A stretch of DNA of 64,000 nucleotides from positions 31,371 through 95,370 of the forward strand of contig JANQEH010000166.1 in assembly GCA_028278455.1 (NCBI GenBank), in the 5' to 3' direction. Both the position numbers and the translations under genes were made by a program. This stretch comes from a bacterium (GTDB lineage Bacteria > SM23-31). Below, in pieces: positions 21,230 through 31,659 of the stretch. A model generated the notes under the pieces. It saw nothing but the letters and a program-made list of their open reading frames with translations, was not told the DNA's origin and did no database searches. Numbering within the stretch: position 1 is the stretch's first letter; the number at the start of each line of letters is the position of its first letter.

Positions 21230-21246
21230 CGAATCGTTATTTCCCG
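21220..21246. repeat. 27-nt perfect palindrome
   Basis: CGGGAAATAACGA-A-TCGTTATTTCCCG, 13-bp arms, overlapping the last stop codon of the sulfatase pseudogene. Confidence 0.8.
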
Positions 21247-21408
21247 GAGCTGTATCAAACGGCAGAAAGGCAATTTAAATATCCTTCCGGATAAAACATT
21301 TTAGTACCTGAAAATAAAAATAATGTGAATTAATGAGCGAATCGTGTTTAGAATTTGTATTTCTATACCAGTACATAGAAATAATCCTCAGAGAATAATG
21401 GATAGACA

Positions 21409-22335
21409 ATGGAAATTAAAATAGAAAATCTTGAGAAGGAATATAAAAGGGGAACGAGGGCCCTCAAAGGTGTCAATCTTGTAATCGAAAGCGGTCTTTT
21501 CGGTCTGTTAGGTCCTAATGGCGCAGGTAAATCAACTCTTATGAAGATACTTGTTACTCTAATGGAGCCCACAAAAGGAAAAGTCTTCATCAACGGTATG
21601 GATCTGATGAAAAACAGGGCTGAAATAAGGAAAATGATCGGATATCTGCCGCAGCATTTCAACTCTTTTCCGAAATTGAAGGCATGGGAATTTCTCGATT
21701 ACTCTGCGCGTCTTGCTGATATTAAAAAATCCTCTAATAGAAAGGAAGCGATTGAAAAAACCCTCGAAATGGTTGGATTATATGATGCCAGAAACAGGTA
21801 TGCAAACAAGCTTTCCGGGGGTATGAAAAGAAGGCTTGGTATAGCACAGGCGCTTATAGGTGAACCTGAGATTCTTGTGATCGATGAGCCGACGACCGGC
21901 CTTGATCCGATGGAGAGGCTTCGCTTCCGGAATTTGCTGGCGAAAATGAGTCAGAATGATATTATAATCATACTCTCGACACATATAGTCGGGGATATTT
22001 CCAGTTCTTGTTCCAGTATGGCTCTGCTAAACAGGGGAGAAATGGTATACAGCGATACTCCGGAAAGCCTTATCAAGGAGGCAATTGGCAATGTTTGGCA
22101 GATAAGGGCAAATGACCGTGAGCTGAATTCTATAAAAGAGCAGTACCCGGTTATTTCAACGGTTCCTTCCGATAATGGCTGGGAGGTACAGGTAGTAGGA
22201 AGTGAGATGACGCAGTTTGACGGTGAACCTATTGAACCGGATCTGGAGCATGCTTATGTGTATTTTTTGAAAAGTCATCTTGGTGAATTCTGGATAGATA
22301 ACATCAATATGGAAGAAATAATAACTCCAAATTAA
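21409..22335 (+). CDS. ABC transporter ATP-binding protein
   Basis: GPNGAGKST Walker A, LSGGMKRR signature, ILVIDEPTTGLDP Walker B. Confidence 0.95.
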   Translation: MEIKIENLEKEYKRGTRALKGVNLVIESGLFGLLGPNGAGKSTLMKILVTLMEPTKGKVFINGMDLMKNRAEIRKMIGYLPQHFNSFPKLKAWEFLDYSARLADIKKSSNRKEAIEKTLEMVGLYDARNRYANKLSGGMKRRLGIAQALIGEPEILVIDEPTTGLDPMERLRFRNLLAKMSQNDIIIILSTHIVGDISSSCSSMALLNRGEMVYSDTPESLIKEAIGNVWQIRANDRELNSIKEQYPVISTVPSDNGWEVQVVGSEMTQFDGEPIEPDLEHAYVYFLKSHLGEFWIDNINMEEIITPN

Positions 22336-22339
22336 AGGA

Positions 22340-25300
22340 ATGAGGATAGGGATGTCCACACTGAAAACCATATATAATTTAGCCAGATTCGAGATGACTT
22401 CGATCTTCAGAAGCTGGCTTTTCAGGATATTTTCAGTCCTTATGATAATTGCTGTCACTTTTTTAGATATGTCACTTTTTGTGATCCCCGCTTCTTCCCG
22501 CTGGATGTTTTACGGTATTCCTTCGAGTATACCGTATTTCAATATGCTGTTTCTTAATCTTGTACAGGGAATTATAATAATTCTCATGGTAACGGATTTT
22601 CTGAAAAAGGATGAATCTCTCGACACAACGGAGGTCGTTTATATAAAATCCCTAACAAATGCTCAATACGTAATTGGGAAGACCGCCGCGATTTTTAATA
22701 TGATCATGTTGCTTGATCTGATAGTCCTGTTGATTGCAGGTGTATTTAACTATTTCTTTGTGGATGTTCCAGTTGTATTTGATGCATATATATTATATCC
22801 CCTTTTAATCAATGTCCCCACGGTGATTTTTATAATAGGCCTGACTATTTCGACGATGCTGGTCCTGAAAAATCAGGCGGCTGCTTTTATTATTGTTATT
22901 GGATACTGTGCTACAACATTATTTTTCCTTGAAGATGTAATGTATAACGTTTTCGATTATGCCGCTTTTACTGCTCCTGTCCTGATCTCGGATTTTGTTG
23001 GAGCCGGAGATCTTCATCGGATAATATTACAGAGAAGCATATACTTTTTTACCGGGACCGGAATGATCTTTCTTTCAGTCCTGCTTTTTAAGCGTCTTTC
23101 GCAATCACGCCTGACAACTATCCTTTCATTTATAGTAATGGCTGCGGCATTTACCGGAGCATTATTTTCGGCTAATAATTACTTCGGTATTTTTGAGGAA
23201 GGAGTTGAACTCAGAAAAAGGATGCAGGAAAAAAGTCATCAGGTTTTAAATTTGCCATTGCCTGAACCTGTGAAATACAATATAGACCTGGAGCATAGCG
23301 GGAAAGAAATAATTGTGAAAGCCGGAATAATATTAAAAAATAATTCGGAAGAAAATCTCGATAAATATGTTTTAAGCCTTAATCCAGGAATGAAAATCAG
23401 CAAGATCAGCGGAAAAAACTCTGACCTGGATTTTATAAGAGAAATAAATCTTCTGACCATTATTCCCGAAAGACCGTTATTACCCGGAGAGACAGACTCT
23501 TTATCAATAACTTATGGCGGAATGATAAATGAAGATGCATGCTATCCCGGGATTGATGAGCAGTTCAGGAATCAAAAATACAGCATGTTCTTATACAATA
23601 TAGAAAAAAGGTATGGTTTTATTACACCTGAATATGTTCTCCTGACAGGTGAATGCAACTGGTATCCCGTTCCCCCTGAGATCATCTCTACAACAGAAAT
23701 TGTATCTTCTGAGCAGTTCTACCCGGAGGTGTTATTGAATGTCAAAACTGCAGAAGGCCTCCTGCCCATTTCACAGGGAGAAGTTACTAAAATCAGTGAT
23801 TCTGAGTTCAGCTTCCGGCCGGAGACGCCTGTAAACGGAATTTCTCTGATAATAGGGAATTATAAACAACTGACATTAACCGTAGAGGAAATAGACTTCA
23901 ATCTTTATTATCTTAAAGGTCATGATTATTTCATGAAATACCTCGAGGCAGGGATCGATGATATTCCAGGAAGACTGGAAAGCTCTATAAGGAGATTTGA
24001 AAATTCCCTTGGGCTTGAGTATCCATATAAAAGACTGTCTGTAATAGAAACACCTATCCAGTTCTACGCATATTCACATTTTACTTCCATTCGATCTGAG
24101 GCGGTACAGCCTGAACAGATCTTACTGCCGGAAAAGGGTGTGCTGTTATCTTCATGCGACTTCAAAACACAGAGCTATGCCATCGCGAACAGGCCTCAGA
24201 GAGGCGGAATGAGACGCGAAATGACACCAGAGGATATATCCGGGATGCTGTTCAACAGTTTTATCAGCAGTACTTTCCTGGGCAGTGCGGATATGTTCCA
24301 GAGGATGAGGGGGATGATAGCTCGAACTCAAGGTGAAGATCAACTCTCATTTCAGGATATTTCTTTACTCGCTGAAACAGATGATTCTGGTAACTATTCG
24401 ATACTGCCTCTTTATTATTCTTACTCAACACATTTTTCATCAGATAGATGGCCTCTTTTTAATGCAGTGATCGAATCATACTTAAACAGAAAGATAGAGA
24501 GCAGCCAGGGCATGCGCGGCAGAATGATGATGATGATGGAAGGTTTGAGCGACCAGGACAAGGCAAACATCGCATTGATCGAAGATCCCCTGTCTGCACT
24601 TTTAGAGGATCCGACCAATCCGAATGCGGGGAATGCACTGGAGCAGAAGAGCACATATCTGGTCTATTTGATGCAAAGCGGAACAGATTCAGAGACATTT
24701 GAAAATTTCCTGACGGATTATCTTACAGAAAATAGATTTTCAGATATAGAGGTAGACGAATTTCTGGAAGTTTTAAAGGCGAATTTCGATCTTAACCTGT
24801 CTGAATATTTTGATGCCTGGTTATATGAAGAGGAAGTTCCTGTTTATCAGGTGAACGACCTTGAGTGTTTTGAGATAATAGAAGAAAACCAGACGAAATA
24901 CCAGATACTTTTCACCGTATCGAATTTAGGAAACACAAGTGGGATTTTTGAGGTCAGTTTCCGAGCCGGGGGTAGAGGATTTGGCAGGGGAAGAGCTGGT
25001 GGCGGAGCCAGGGGAGGAGGCGGAATGCCGGGAGGCAGAGGAGGATTCTTTGAGCCGGAGTTCGAGAAGATATACTATCTGGAGGCCGGTGAGACAAAGA
25101 GCATTGGAGTACTACTTAACAGCAGGCCGCTCGGTATGGCCCTGAATACACTGGTTTCGAGTAATCTACCCGCAGTAATGAATTACAATTTTCAGGAGGT
25201 TGTCAAAAATTTAGATCTGAAATCCTATGAGGGTGAAATGATTATTTCCAATGTCGATCCATTAAGTTCATCTGAAATGGTTATAGTCGATAATGAAGAT

Positions 25301-25840
25301 AACGGATTCAGAATAAATGAGCAGGTCAAAAAGGGATTCCTGAACAGGATCTTCGGAGATAGCGAAGAAAACAGCACCAGATATGTCGGGCTGAATATAT
25401 TTGATCCTCCAGGAAAGTGGCAAGCTGCTGTCTCGGATAACTATTTTGGAAATATCAGGAAAAGCGCACATTATATTAAATCAGGATCCGGGGAAAACAA
25501 AGTGTCCTGGACTGCAGAAATACCTAAAAACGGCACTTATGATGTTCTGTATTATGTGTCGCCTGTAATGGGAAGAAGAGGAATGGGACGCGGCAGAGGC
25601 GGTCAGTCCGGAGGAGGCGGAGACAGGCAGAGAGAAAGTTTAATAAGTGATTTTCATTTTGTGATCCATCATGACGACGGCAGCAGGGAGGTTACAATGG
25701 AGATTGATAAGTTCGAACCCGGCTGGAATATGATGGGATCGTTCTATTTTTCGAAAGGTGATGCCCGAGTTGAATTAACGGATGAATCGGGCGGCAGGAT
25801 TGTGTATGCGGATGCCGTGAAGTGGCAGATCGTAAAATAA
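22340..25840 (+). CDS. ABC-2 permease fused to M1-aminopeptidase-like and C-terminal golvesin-like domains (start may be 22352)
   Basis: N-terminal multi-TM region; extracytoplasmic region resembling ABC-2/M1 fusions but without an HExxH motif; two Gly/Arg-rich inserts; C-terminal segment (PPGKWQAAVSDNYFGNIRKSAHYI...YADAVKWQIVK) resembles golvesin C-terminal domain. Confidence 0.75.
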   Translation: MRIGMSTLKTIYNLARFEMTSIFRSWLFRIFSVLMIIAVTFLDMSLFVIPASSRWMFYGIPSSIPYFNMLFLNLVQGIIIILMVTDFLKKDESLDTTEVVYIKSLTNAQYVIGKTAAIFNMIMLLDLIVLLIAGVFNYFFVDVPVVFDAYILYPLLINVPTVIFIIGLTISTMLVLKNQAAAFIIVIGYCATTLFFLEDVMYNVFDYAAFTAPVLISDFVGAGDLHRIILQRSIYFFTGTGMIFLSVLLFKRLSQSRLTTILSFIVMAAAFTGALFSANNYFGIFEEGVELRKRMQEKSHQVLNLPLPEPVKYNIDLEHSGKEIIVKAGIILKNNSEENLDKYVLSLNPGMKISKISGKNSDLDFIREINLLTIIPERPLLPGETDSLSITYGGMINEDACYPGIDEQFRNQKYSMFLYNIEKRYGFITPEYVLLTGECNWYPVPPEIISTTEIVSSEQFYPEVLLNVKTAEGLLPISQGEVTKISDSEFSFRPETPVNGISLIIGNYKQLTLTVEEIDFNLYYLKGHDYFMKYLEAGIDDIPGRLESSIRRFENSLGLEYPYKRLSVIETPIQFYAYSHFTSIRSEAVQPEQILLPEKGVLLSSCDFKTQSYAIANRPQRGGMRREMTPEDISGMLFNSFISSTFLGSADMFQRMRGMIARTQGEDQLSFQDISLLAETDDSGNYSILPLYYSYSTHFSSDRWPLFNAVIESYLNRKIESSQGMRGRMMMMMEGLSDQDKANIALIEDPLSALLEDPTNPNAGNALEQKSTYLVYLMQSGTDSETFENFLTDYLTENRFSDIEVDEFLEVLKANFDLNLSEYFDAWLYEEEVPVYQVNDLECFEIIEENQTKYQILFTVSNLGNTSGIFEVSFRAGGRGFGRGRAGGGARGGGGMPGGRGGFFEPEFEKIYYLEAGETKSIGVLLNSRPLGMALNTLVSSNLPAVMNYNFQEVVKNLDLKSYEGEMIISNVDPLSSSEMVIVDNEDNGFRINEQVKKGFLNRIFGDSEENSTRYVGLNIFDPPGKWQAAVSDNYFGNIRKSAHYIKSGSGENKVSWTAEIPKNGTYDVLYYVSPVMGRRGMGRGRGGQSGGGGDRQRESLISDFHFVIHHDDGSREVTMEIDKFEPGWNMMGSFYFSKGDARVELTDESGGRIVYADAVKWQIVK

Positions 25841-25871
25841 TATGAATTCTCAATAACTCAGGAATATTAAA

Positions 25872-27347
25872 ATGCAGCATAATTTAAATCTTTCAAAAAA
25901 GATAATCCAGATTTTTATAATTTTCTCTTTATTTGCAGCATTTAGGGAAAACTGTGAAGCTCAGCTTAACCTGAATCTCGTTGAAGCACAAAAGCTGGCA
26001 ACTGAGAACAGTCCTGATATTAAAAGGATCGGTTATGACATGGAACGCAATAGCGAACTCTTAAAAGCGAGGCTTGCTGCTAATAAATCGAACTTCAGCC
26101 TGAGTCTGAATCCTTTAAGCTACAGCGAGAACCTTACTTTCAATTCTTTTCTATCGGCCTGGAGCGAGAATGAAACTAAAGAATCATTCGGTACTTTCCG
26201 AATATCACAACCGATCGAAAAAACCGGCGGTACGCTTTCCCTTATAAACAGGTTTTCATGGCAGGATTCATACAGCGATTACCAGGATATAAGGAATAAA
26301 CAATTCTCAAATAACCTGTATCTGAGTTTTACACAGCCGATCTGGACTTACAATACTATTACTCTCGAGACGAGGCAGCTCGAGCTGAACCTCGAGCAGA
26401 CGGAACTTAATTATTCCATACAGAAGCTTCTGCTTGAAAAGCAGGTCGCGCAGAGTTTTTACAGTGCCTATGAGTATAAAATGAGCCTCGAGATCGCACT
26501 CGAAGAACAAAAAAACCAGGAAGCAAGCTATCAGCTGATAAAGAACAAGGTTGATGCAGATCTTGCGGCAAGAGAAGAACTTTACCAGGCAGAATTGAAT
26601 CTTTCTTCGAGCAATTCCACTGCAGCTAATGCTCAGGTTCAACTTGAAAATGCATATGATGACCTTAAGATCCTGTTGGGATTGGCCTTGAATGATGATA
26701 TAGCTGTTGAAGCTGATCTCTCATACCGGGATGTTGAAGTGGACCTGAGCAAAGCAATTTCGTACGGCCTCGATAAGAGGATGGAACTGAGGCAGAGAGA
26801 GATCGATATCCAGAATGCACAGATGGACCTAACTGAAACGGAAGCTCAGAATGAATTCAAAGGACAGGTATTACTTGATGTCGGTTTAATAGGGACAGAT
26901 GAAAACCTGGGAAATATTTATGATACACCTACCCAGAACAAGACCGTCTCGCTGTCTGTAGAGATACCTCTGTGGGACTGGGGAGAGACGGCTTCCAGGA
27001 TAAAGGCTGCTGAAGCTGATATCAAAAAGGGACAGCTCTCATATGATGATGAGGTAAACAGTATAGTCCTCGAAATAAGAAAAAGTTACAGGAATCTTTC
27101 AAACTTGAGAAACCAGATAGTTATAGCGGAACAGAATGTCCGCAATGCTGAGTTGACATATGAGATCAACAGGGAGAAGTATGAGTATGGTGACCTGACG
27201 AGTATGGACCTTTCACTTTACCAGACACAGCTATCTCAGAAGAGGATAGATCTGGTGTCTGCCCAGGTAGATTATAAACTTGCTCTGCTCGATCTAAAGA
27301 TCCAGTCACTCTGGGATTTTGAAAAGAATGAACCGGTGATAAAATAA
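25872..27347 (+). CDS. TolC-family outer-membrane efflux protein
   Basis: Signal peptide, duplicated coiled-coil repeats, LNLVEAQKLATENSPDIK and VSLSVEIPLWDWGETASRI motifs. Confidence 0.9.
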   Translation: MQHNLNLSKKIIQIFIIFSLFAAFRENCEAQLNLNLVEAQKLATENSPDIKRIGYDMERNSELLKARLAANKSNFSLSLNPLSYSENLTFNSFLSAWSENETKESFGTFRISQPIEKTGGTLSLINRFSWQDSYSDYQDIRNKQFSNNLYLSFTQPIWTYNTITLETRQLELNLEQTELNYSIQKLLLEKQVAQSFYSAYEYKMSLEIALEEQKNQEASYQLIKNKVDADLAAREELYQAELNLSSSNSTAANAQVQLENAYDDLKILLGLALNDDIAVEADLSYRDVEVDLSKAISYGLDKRMELRQREIDIQNAQMDLTETEAQNEFKGQVLLDVGLIGTDENLGNIYDTPTQNKTVSLSVEIPLWDWGETASRIKAAEADIKKGQLSYDDEVNSIVLEIRKSYRNLSNLRNQIVIAEQNVRNAELTYEINREKYEYGDLTSMDLSLYQTQLSQKRIDLVSAQVDYKLALLDLKIQSLWDFEKNEPVIK

Positions 27348-27385
27348 CAATGTGAAATTGAACCGTTCAAAATAGAATAATCAAT

Positions 27386-28495
27386 TTGAGGAATAGAAAA
27401 ATGTACAGGGACCAGATAACTATCAGAAGAATAATCGCTGGAAAAAGAATGAGCTTAATACTCGGACTTCTTTTTCTTTTCTGCGGATCTCCCGAAAGTT
27501 ATGTTGAATCGGTTGTTGAGATACCTGTTGAAGTTGAAGAGGTAAAGCTTAGCTCCATCGAGGAATTTGTTGTGGCGACAGGGACAGTAAATGCTTCAAA
27601 AGAGGCAATACTGTATACCGAATCCGACGGTTATTACAGAAAAGGGATCAATCCCCGGACCTCAAAGCCTTATGCGATCGGTGACAGGATAAAAAAGGAT
27701 GAGATCATAATTTACACGGATAATCCTGAGAAAGTTAATTCAATAAAGATCGATTACTATAAACTTAGCCTTGAGAATGCCCGGAGGGAGTACGAGAAAC
27801 AGAAATCCCTGTATGATAAAGGCGGTGTTACGCTTAGCGAGCTGAGCAGCGCCGAGCGGACCAGAATGGACGCGGAATACAGCTATGAAAACGCTGAGAT
27901 ACAGCTCGAGAAGCTTAAAGTTACTGCTCCCTTTGACGGTGTTATCGTGGATATACCATATTACACTGAGAGTGTCAAGATCGCAACAAATGTTGAAGTT
28001 GTCCATCTTCTTGATTTTAATTCCCTGAATATGGAAGTAAACCTTCCCGATAAGCTTCTTAGCACTATCAAGGTAGGTCAGAATGTAAGGATCATGAATT
28101 ATAAAACACCGGATATGAGAGTCGATGCAGCAATTACACAGGTGTCTCCTGCTCTGAATCCCGACACGAGAACCTTTAAAGCTTCACTGATTATCAGGAA
28201 TACTGACTGGCAGTTAAGACCGGGAATGTTCGTTAAGGCCGAGATAATAACAGCAAGGAAAGACGATGTTGTAGTAATTCCTAAAGAGATCATCACTGTC
28301 CGCAGCGACAGAAAGACTGTTTTTATTATCAACCAGGGATTTGCCCGTGAAAGAAGGATTAGAATTGGGCTGGAAAATCCTGATGAGGCTGAGGTGACAG
28401 ATGGACTTTCAGAAAACGACAGGATAGTTATAAAGGGATACGAGACTCTCAGAACCGGATCAAAAGTTAAAGTATCTCAGAATCAGGGAAAATAA
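27386..28495 (+). CDS. RND efflux periplasmic adaptor (membrane fusion protein), probable lipoprotein
   Basis: Lipobox-like LFLFCGS, biotinyl-lipoyl-like and coiled-coil regions, LKVTAPFDGVI, LRPGMFVKAEI. Confidence 0.9.
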   Translation: MRNRKMYRDQITIRRIIAGKRMSLILGLLFLFCGSPESYVESVVEIPVEVEEVKLSSIEEFVVATGTVNASKEAILYTESDGYYRKGINPRTSKPYAIGDRIKKDEIIIYTDNPEKVNSIKIDYYKLSLENARREYEKQKSLYDKGGVTLSELSSAERTRMDAEYSYENAEIQLEKLKVTAPFDGVIVDIPYYTESVKIATNVEVVHLLDFNSLNMEVNLPDKLLSTIKVGQNVRIMNYKTPDMRVDAAITQVSPALNPDTRTFKASLIIRNTDWQLRPGMFVKAEIITARKDDVVVIPKEIITVRSDRKTVFIINQGFARERRIRIGLENPDEAEVTDGLSENDRIVIKGYETLRTGSKVKVSQNQGK

Positions 28496-28523
28496 AATAG
28501 CAATTTGAACACTGAGGCTTCTA

Positions 28524-31500
28524 ATGAGAAAAGTAGTACATTTCGCAGTCAACTTTCCGGTAACGATATCAATGCTTGTGCTTGGAGTTATACTTCTTGG
28601 GATTATTTCATTCCAAAAACTCGGTATGGATCTCTTTCCGGAATTGAATAATCCTAGAATATACATCGAACTGGAAGCAGGTGAGAGCACTCCGGAAGAA
28701 CTGGAAAAGCTGTATGTAGAAAACATCGAGGCGCAGGCAATACGCCAGAAAAATGCTGTACAGGTCTCATCCATACTCAGCGTGGGTTCGGCATTGACTA
28801 CCGTTGAGTTTGCATGGGAATCTGACATGGATGAGGCATTTCTCGATATACAGAAGGCAATGTCGAATATCAAACAGAGTGACGGAGTGGATGACCTGAT
28901 TATTTCGCAGCAGGATCCTAACGCTGATCCTGTATTGGTTATGGGATTCCTTCATCCCGCGATATCGGATATGGATGAACTGAGGAGGATAGCTGAGTCG
29001 AGGATAAGAGATAGACTGATACGGCTGGAAGGGATAGCCGATGTCAGGCTTTTGGGACAGGAAGAAAAGGAAATATCAATTGAGACCGATCCCTATACAC
29101 TTGAAGCATTTTCATTGACACCGTCTGATATAACAAGCAAAATCACGAGCTATAACAGGAACATATCCGGCGGTACACTTGAAGAAATGGGGACAAAATA
29201 CATAATCAAAGGAGTAAGTGAATTAGGATCAATAACCGATCTCGGTCAGATCGTTCTGGTGAATAAGCAGATCACTACAGGTGAAAGCAGCATAAATACT
29301 GCCGGAAACACAGAAGATGTACTGGTTTACCTCCGGGACGTTGCCGAGATAAGAATGGTCAACAAGGAACCTGAGAGCATAGTAAGGCTGAACGGTGTGA
29401 GGTGTATTGCTGTAGCGGCTTATAAAGAAACAAAATTCAACACTGTCCAGGTTGTAGATGATTTTCTCGGTTTACTTGAAGATATTAGAAATGAAATGCC
29501 GGGATTCGAGCTTCCGATTATCCAGAACAAAGGTGAATTCATAACATCATCAATAGAGGAAGTACAGCAGACATTGCTGATCGGTATCCTTCTGGCAGTA
29601 ATAATACTCTTCGTCTTCCTGCGCCGGATCGGGACTACTGCAATTATAAGCGTAGCTATCCCTGTCTCAATTATTGCAACATTCAATCTTATGTATTTCA
29701 ACGGCCTTACCCTGAATATCATGACACTTGGCGGGCTTGCCCTGGGTGCAGGAATGCTTGTGGATAACGCAATTGTCGTTATGGAAAATATATTCAGGAA
29801 TATTGAAGAAGGGATGAGTCTGAAAGAAGCTATTTTGACCGGGACCGACCAGGTAGCCGGCGCTATTACAGCATCAACGGTTACAACTATAATCGTCTTT
29901 CTGCCTATTGTTTATCTACACGGCTCAAGTGGGGAGTTATTCAAAGACCAGGCTTGGACGGTAACATTCTCTCTGCTTTCATCACTTCTGGTCGCTATCC
30001 TGGTTATACCGATGCTTAGCGTCAAAATACTATCCGACAAGAAAACTGATAAATATACAATGGAAACGATCAGGTTTCCACGTTATGAGGGATTTCTAAA
30101 GAAAGTCCTGAGATATAAATACTATGTAATTATGGCCGCTGCCGGACTCATCGCGGGTGCAGTATACATGGTACCGGTTATAGGAAGCGAGTTTGTTCCC
30201 AAATCAGATACTAACGAATTTACCGTAGATATCAAACTGCCCGAAGGTACTGAACTTAACAGGACTGCGGGTACGGTCTCCGGAATTGAGGAAAGCATTC
30301 TTTCGCTGTTCGGTAATGATATCTCATCATATTACAGTATTTCAGGGCCCACATCCGAACTTAGCGGGGTGTCATCTTCAGTATTTCAGGATGAAAACAC
30401 TGCGACATTGAATTTTCTATTTAAAAGTGAATTCAAAATACCATCCGATACGGTTTTCTCAATGATAGACCGAGTATTGTCTGAAATACCGGAATTGGAA
30501 TTCAATATATACCAGGAACAGACTACTCTTGAACTTACACTGGGTGATGAGACCGAACCTTTAGTTATTGAGATCCAGGGTGAAGATCTTGAAGTGATCC
30601 GGGACCTTACTGAAATAATAAAGACAGATCTTTCAGGGTATAAAGAACTCTACAATATAAAATCGAGTTTTGATGAAGGCAGGCCTGAAATAGATATTGT
30701 AATAGATCCGGTAATAGCTGGAATTTATAATATCAGCGTTGATGCAATCATTTCCGATCTGCAGAGTATGCTCATAGGAAATGAGACCGGGAAGATCGAG
30801 ACGGACGGAGAACTTTTAGACATGACGGTTAGGCTGCCGAAACTGAGCGTGAGTGACCTGGAAGACGTATCGATCGGGAACGCAGGCTCGAATATCAGCC
30901 TTTATTCGATCGCTGATATAGAAATCAAAAGGGCGCCTGCCGCTATTTACAGAAATGATCAGGTTAGAGTTGGAAAACTCTCGTCAAATCTAACCAGTGA
31001 GACTCCTCTTGACAGGTTAGTTGAAAGGATAAAGAACACACTGGAAGGTATTACATTTCCACCGGACTACAAGTACGAGATCACCGGTGAGGAAAAGCAA
31101 AGACAGGAAGCGTTTGACAACCTTAGTTTTGCATTGATCCTTTCCCTTGTTCTTGTCTACATGGTGCTTGCTTCCCAGTTTGAATCTCTTGTTCACCCGT
31201 TTACGGTGATACTCTCAATCCCGCTGGCGATAGTCGGGGCTGTGTTCATCTTCTTTTTTCTCGGCAGGTCGTTGAATATAATGGCGTTCATAGGTATAAT
31301 CATGCTTGTCGGTATAGCAGTTAATGATTCGATTATTTTAGTTGATGCTATCAATCAGCTCAAGAGAAAGGGAATGTCCCGTGCAGAAGCTATTATTCTG
31401 GCTGGGCAGAGGAGGATCCGGCCAATTGTAATGACAAGTCTGACTACAATTCTCGCCCTGACACCGCTAACACTGGGAATGGGAGAGGGAGCTTCATTAA

Positions 31501-31643
31501 GAGCTCCAATGGCCATAGCGGTGATTGGAGGATTATTTACAGCAACGTTATTGACCCTGGTCGTTATCCCCTGTGTTTATTCTGTAATGGACGGATTGAC
31601 AGGGGATCCAGCGAAAAGCAGAACAGAACGGGAGACCGGATAA
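28524..31643 (+). CDS. RND efflux permease (AcrB/HAE family)
   Basis: GMLVDNAIVVMENI, FVPKSDTNEFTVDIKLPEGT, GIAVNDSIILVDAINQLKRKG; 1039 aa. Confidence 0.95.
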   Translation: MRKVVHFAVNFPVTISMLVLGVILLGIISFQKLGMDLFPELNNPRIYIELEAGESTPEELEKLYVENIEAQAIRQKNAVQVSSILSVGSALTTVEFAWESDMDEAFLDIQKAMSNIKQSDGVDDLIISQQDPNADPVLVMGFLHPAISDMDELRRIAESRIRDRLIRLEGIADVRLLGQEEKEISIETDPYTLEAFSLTPSDITSKITSYNRNISGGTLEEMGTKYIIKGVSELGSITDLGQIVLVNKQITTGESSINTAGNTEDVLVYLRDVAEIRMVNKEPESIVRLNGVRCIAVAAYKETKFNTVQVVDDFLGLLEDIRNEMPGFELPIIQNKGEFITSSIEEVQQTLLIGILLAVIILFVFLRRIGTTAIISVAIPVSIIATFNLMYFNGLTLNIMTLGGLALGAGMLVDNAIVVMENIFRNIEEGMSLKEAILTGTDQVAGAITASTVTTIIVFLPIVYLHGSSGELFKDQAWTVTFSLLSSLLVAILVIPMLSVKILSDKKTDKYTMETIRFPRYEGFLKKVLRYKYYVIMAAAGLIAGAVYMVPVIGSEFVPKSDTNEFTVDIKLPEGTELNRTAGTVSGIEESILSLFGNDISSYYSISGPTSELSGVSSSVFQDENTATLNFLFKSEFKIPSDTVFSMIDRVLSEIPELEFNIYQEQTTLELTLGDETEPLVIEIQGEDLEVIRDLTEIIKTDLSGYKELYNIKSSFDEGRPEIDIVIDPVIAGIYNISVDAIISDLQSMLIGNETGKIETDGELLDMTVRLPKLSVSDLEDVSIGNAGSNISLYSIADIEIKRAPAAIYRNDQVRVGKLSSNLTSETPLDRLVERIKNTLEGITFPPDYKYEITGEEKQRQEAFDNLSFALILSLVLVYMVLASQFESLVHPFTVILSIPLAIVGAVFIFFFLGRSLNIMAFIGIIMLVGIAVNDSIILVDAINQLKRKGMSRAEAIILAGQRRIRPIVMTSLTTILALTPLTLGMGEGASLRAPMAIAVIGGLFTATLLTLVVIPCVYSVMDGLTGDPAKSRTERETG

Positions 31644-31659
31644 TCATCCGGAAAATTAT

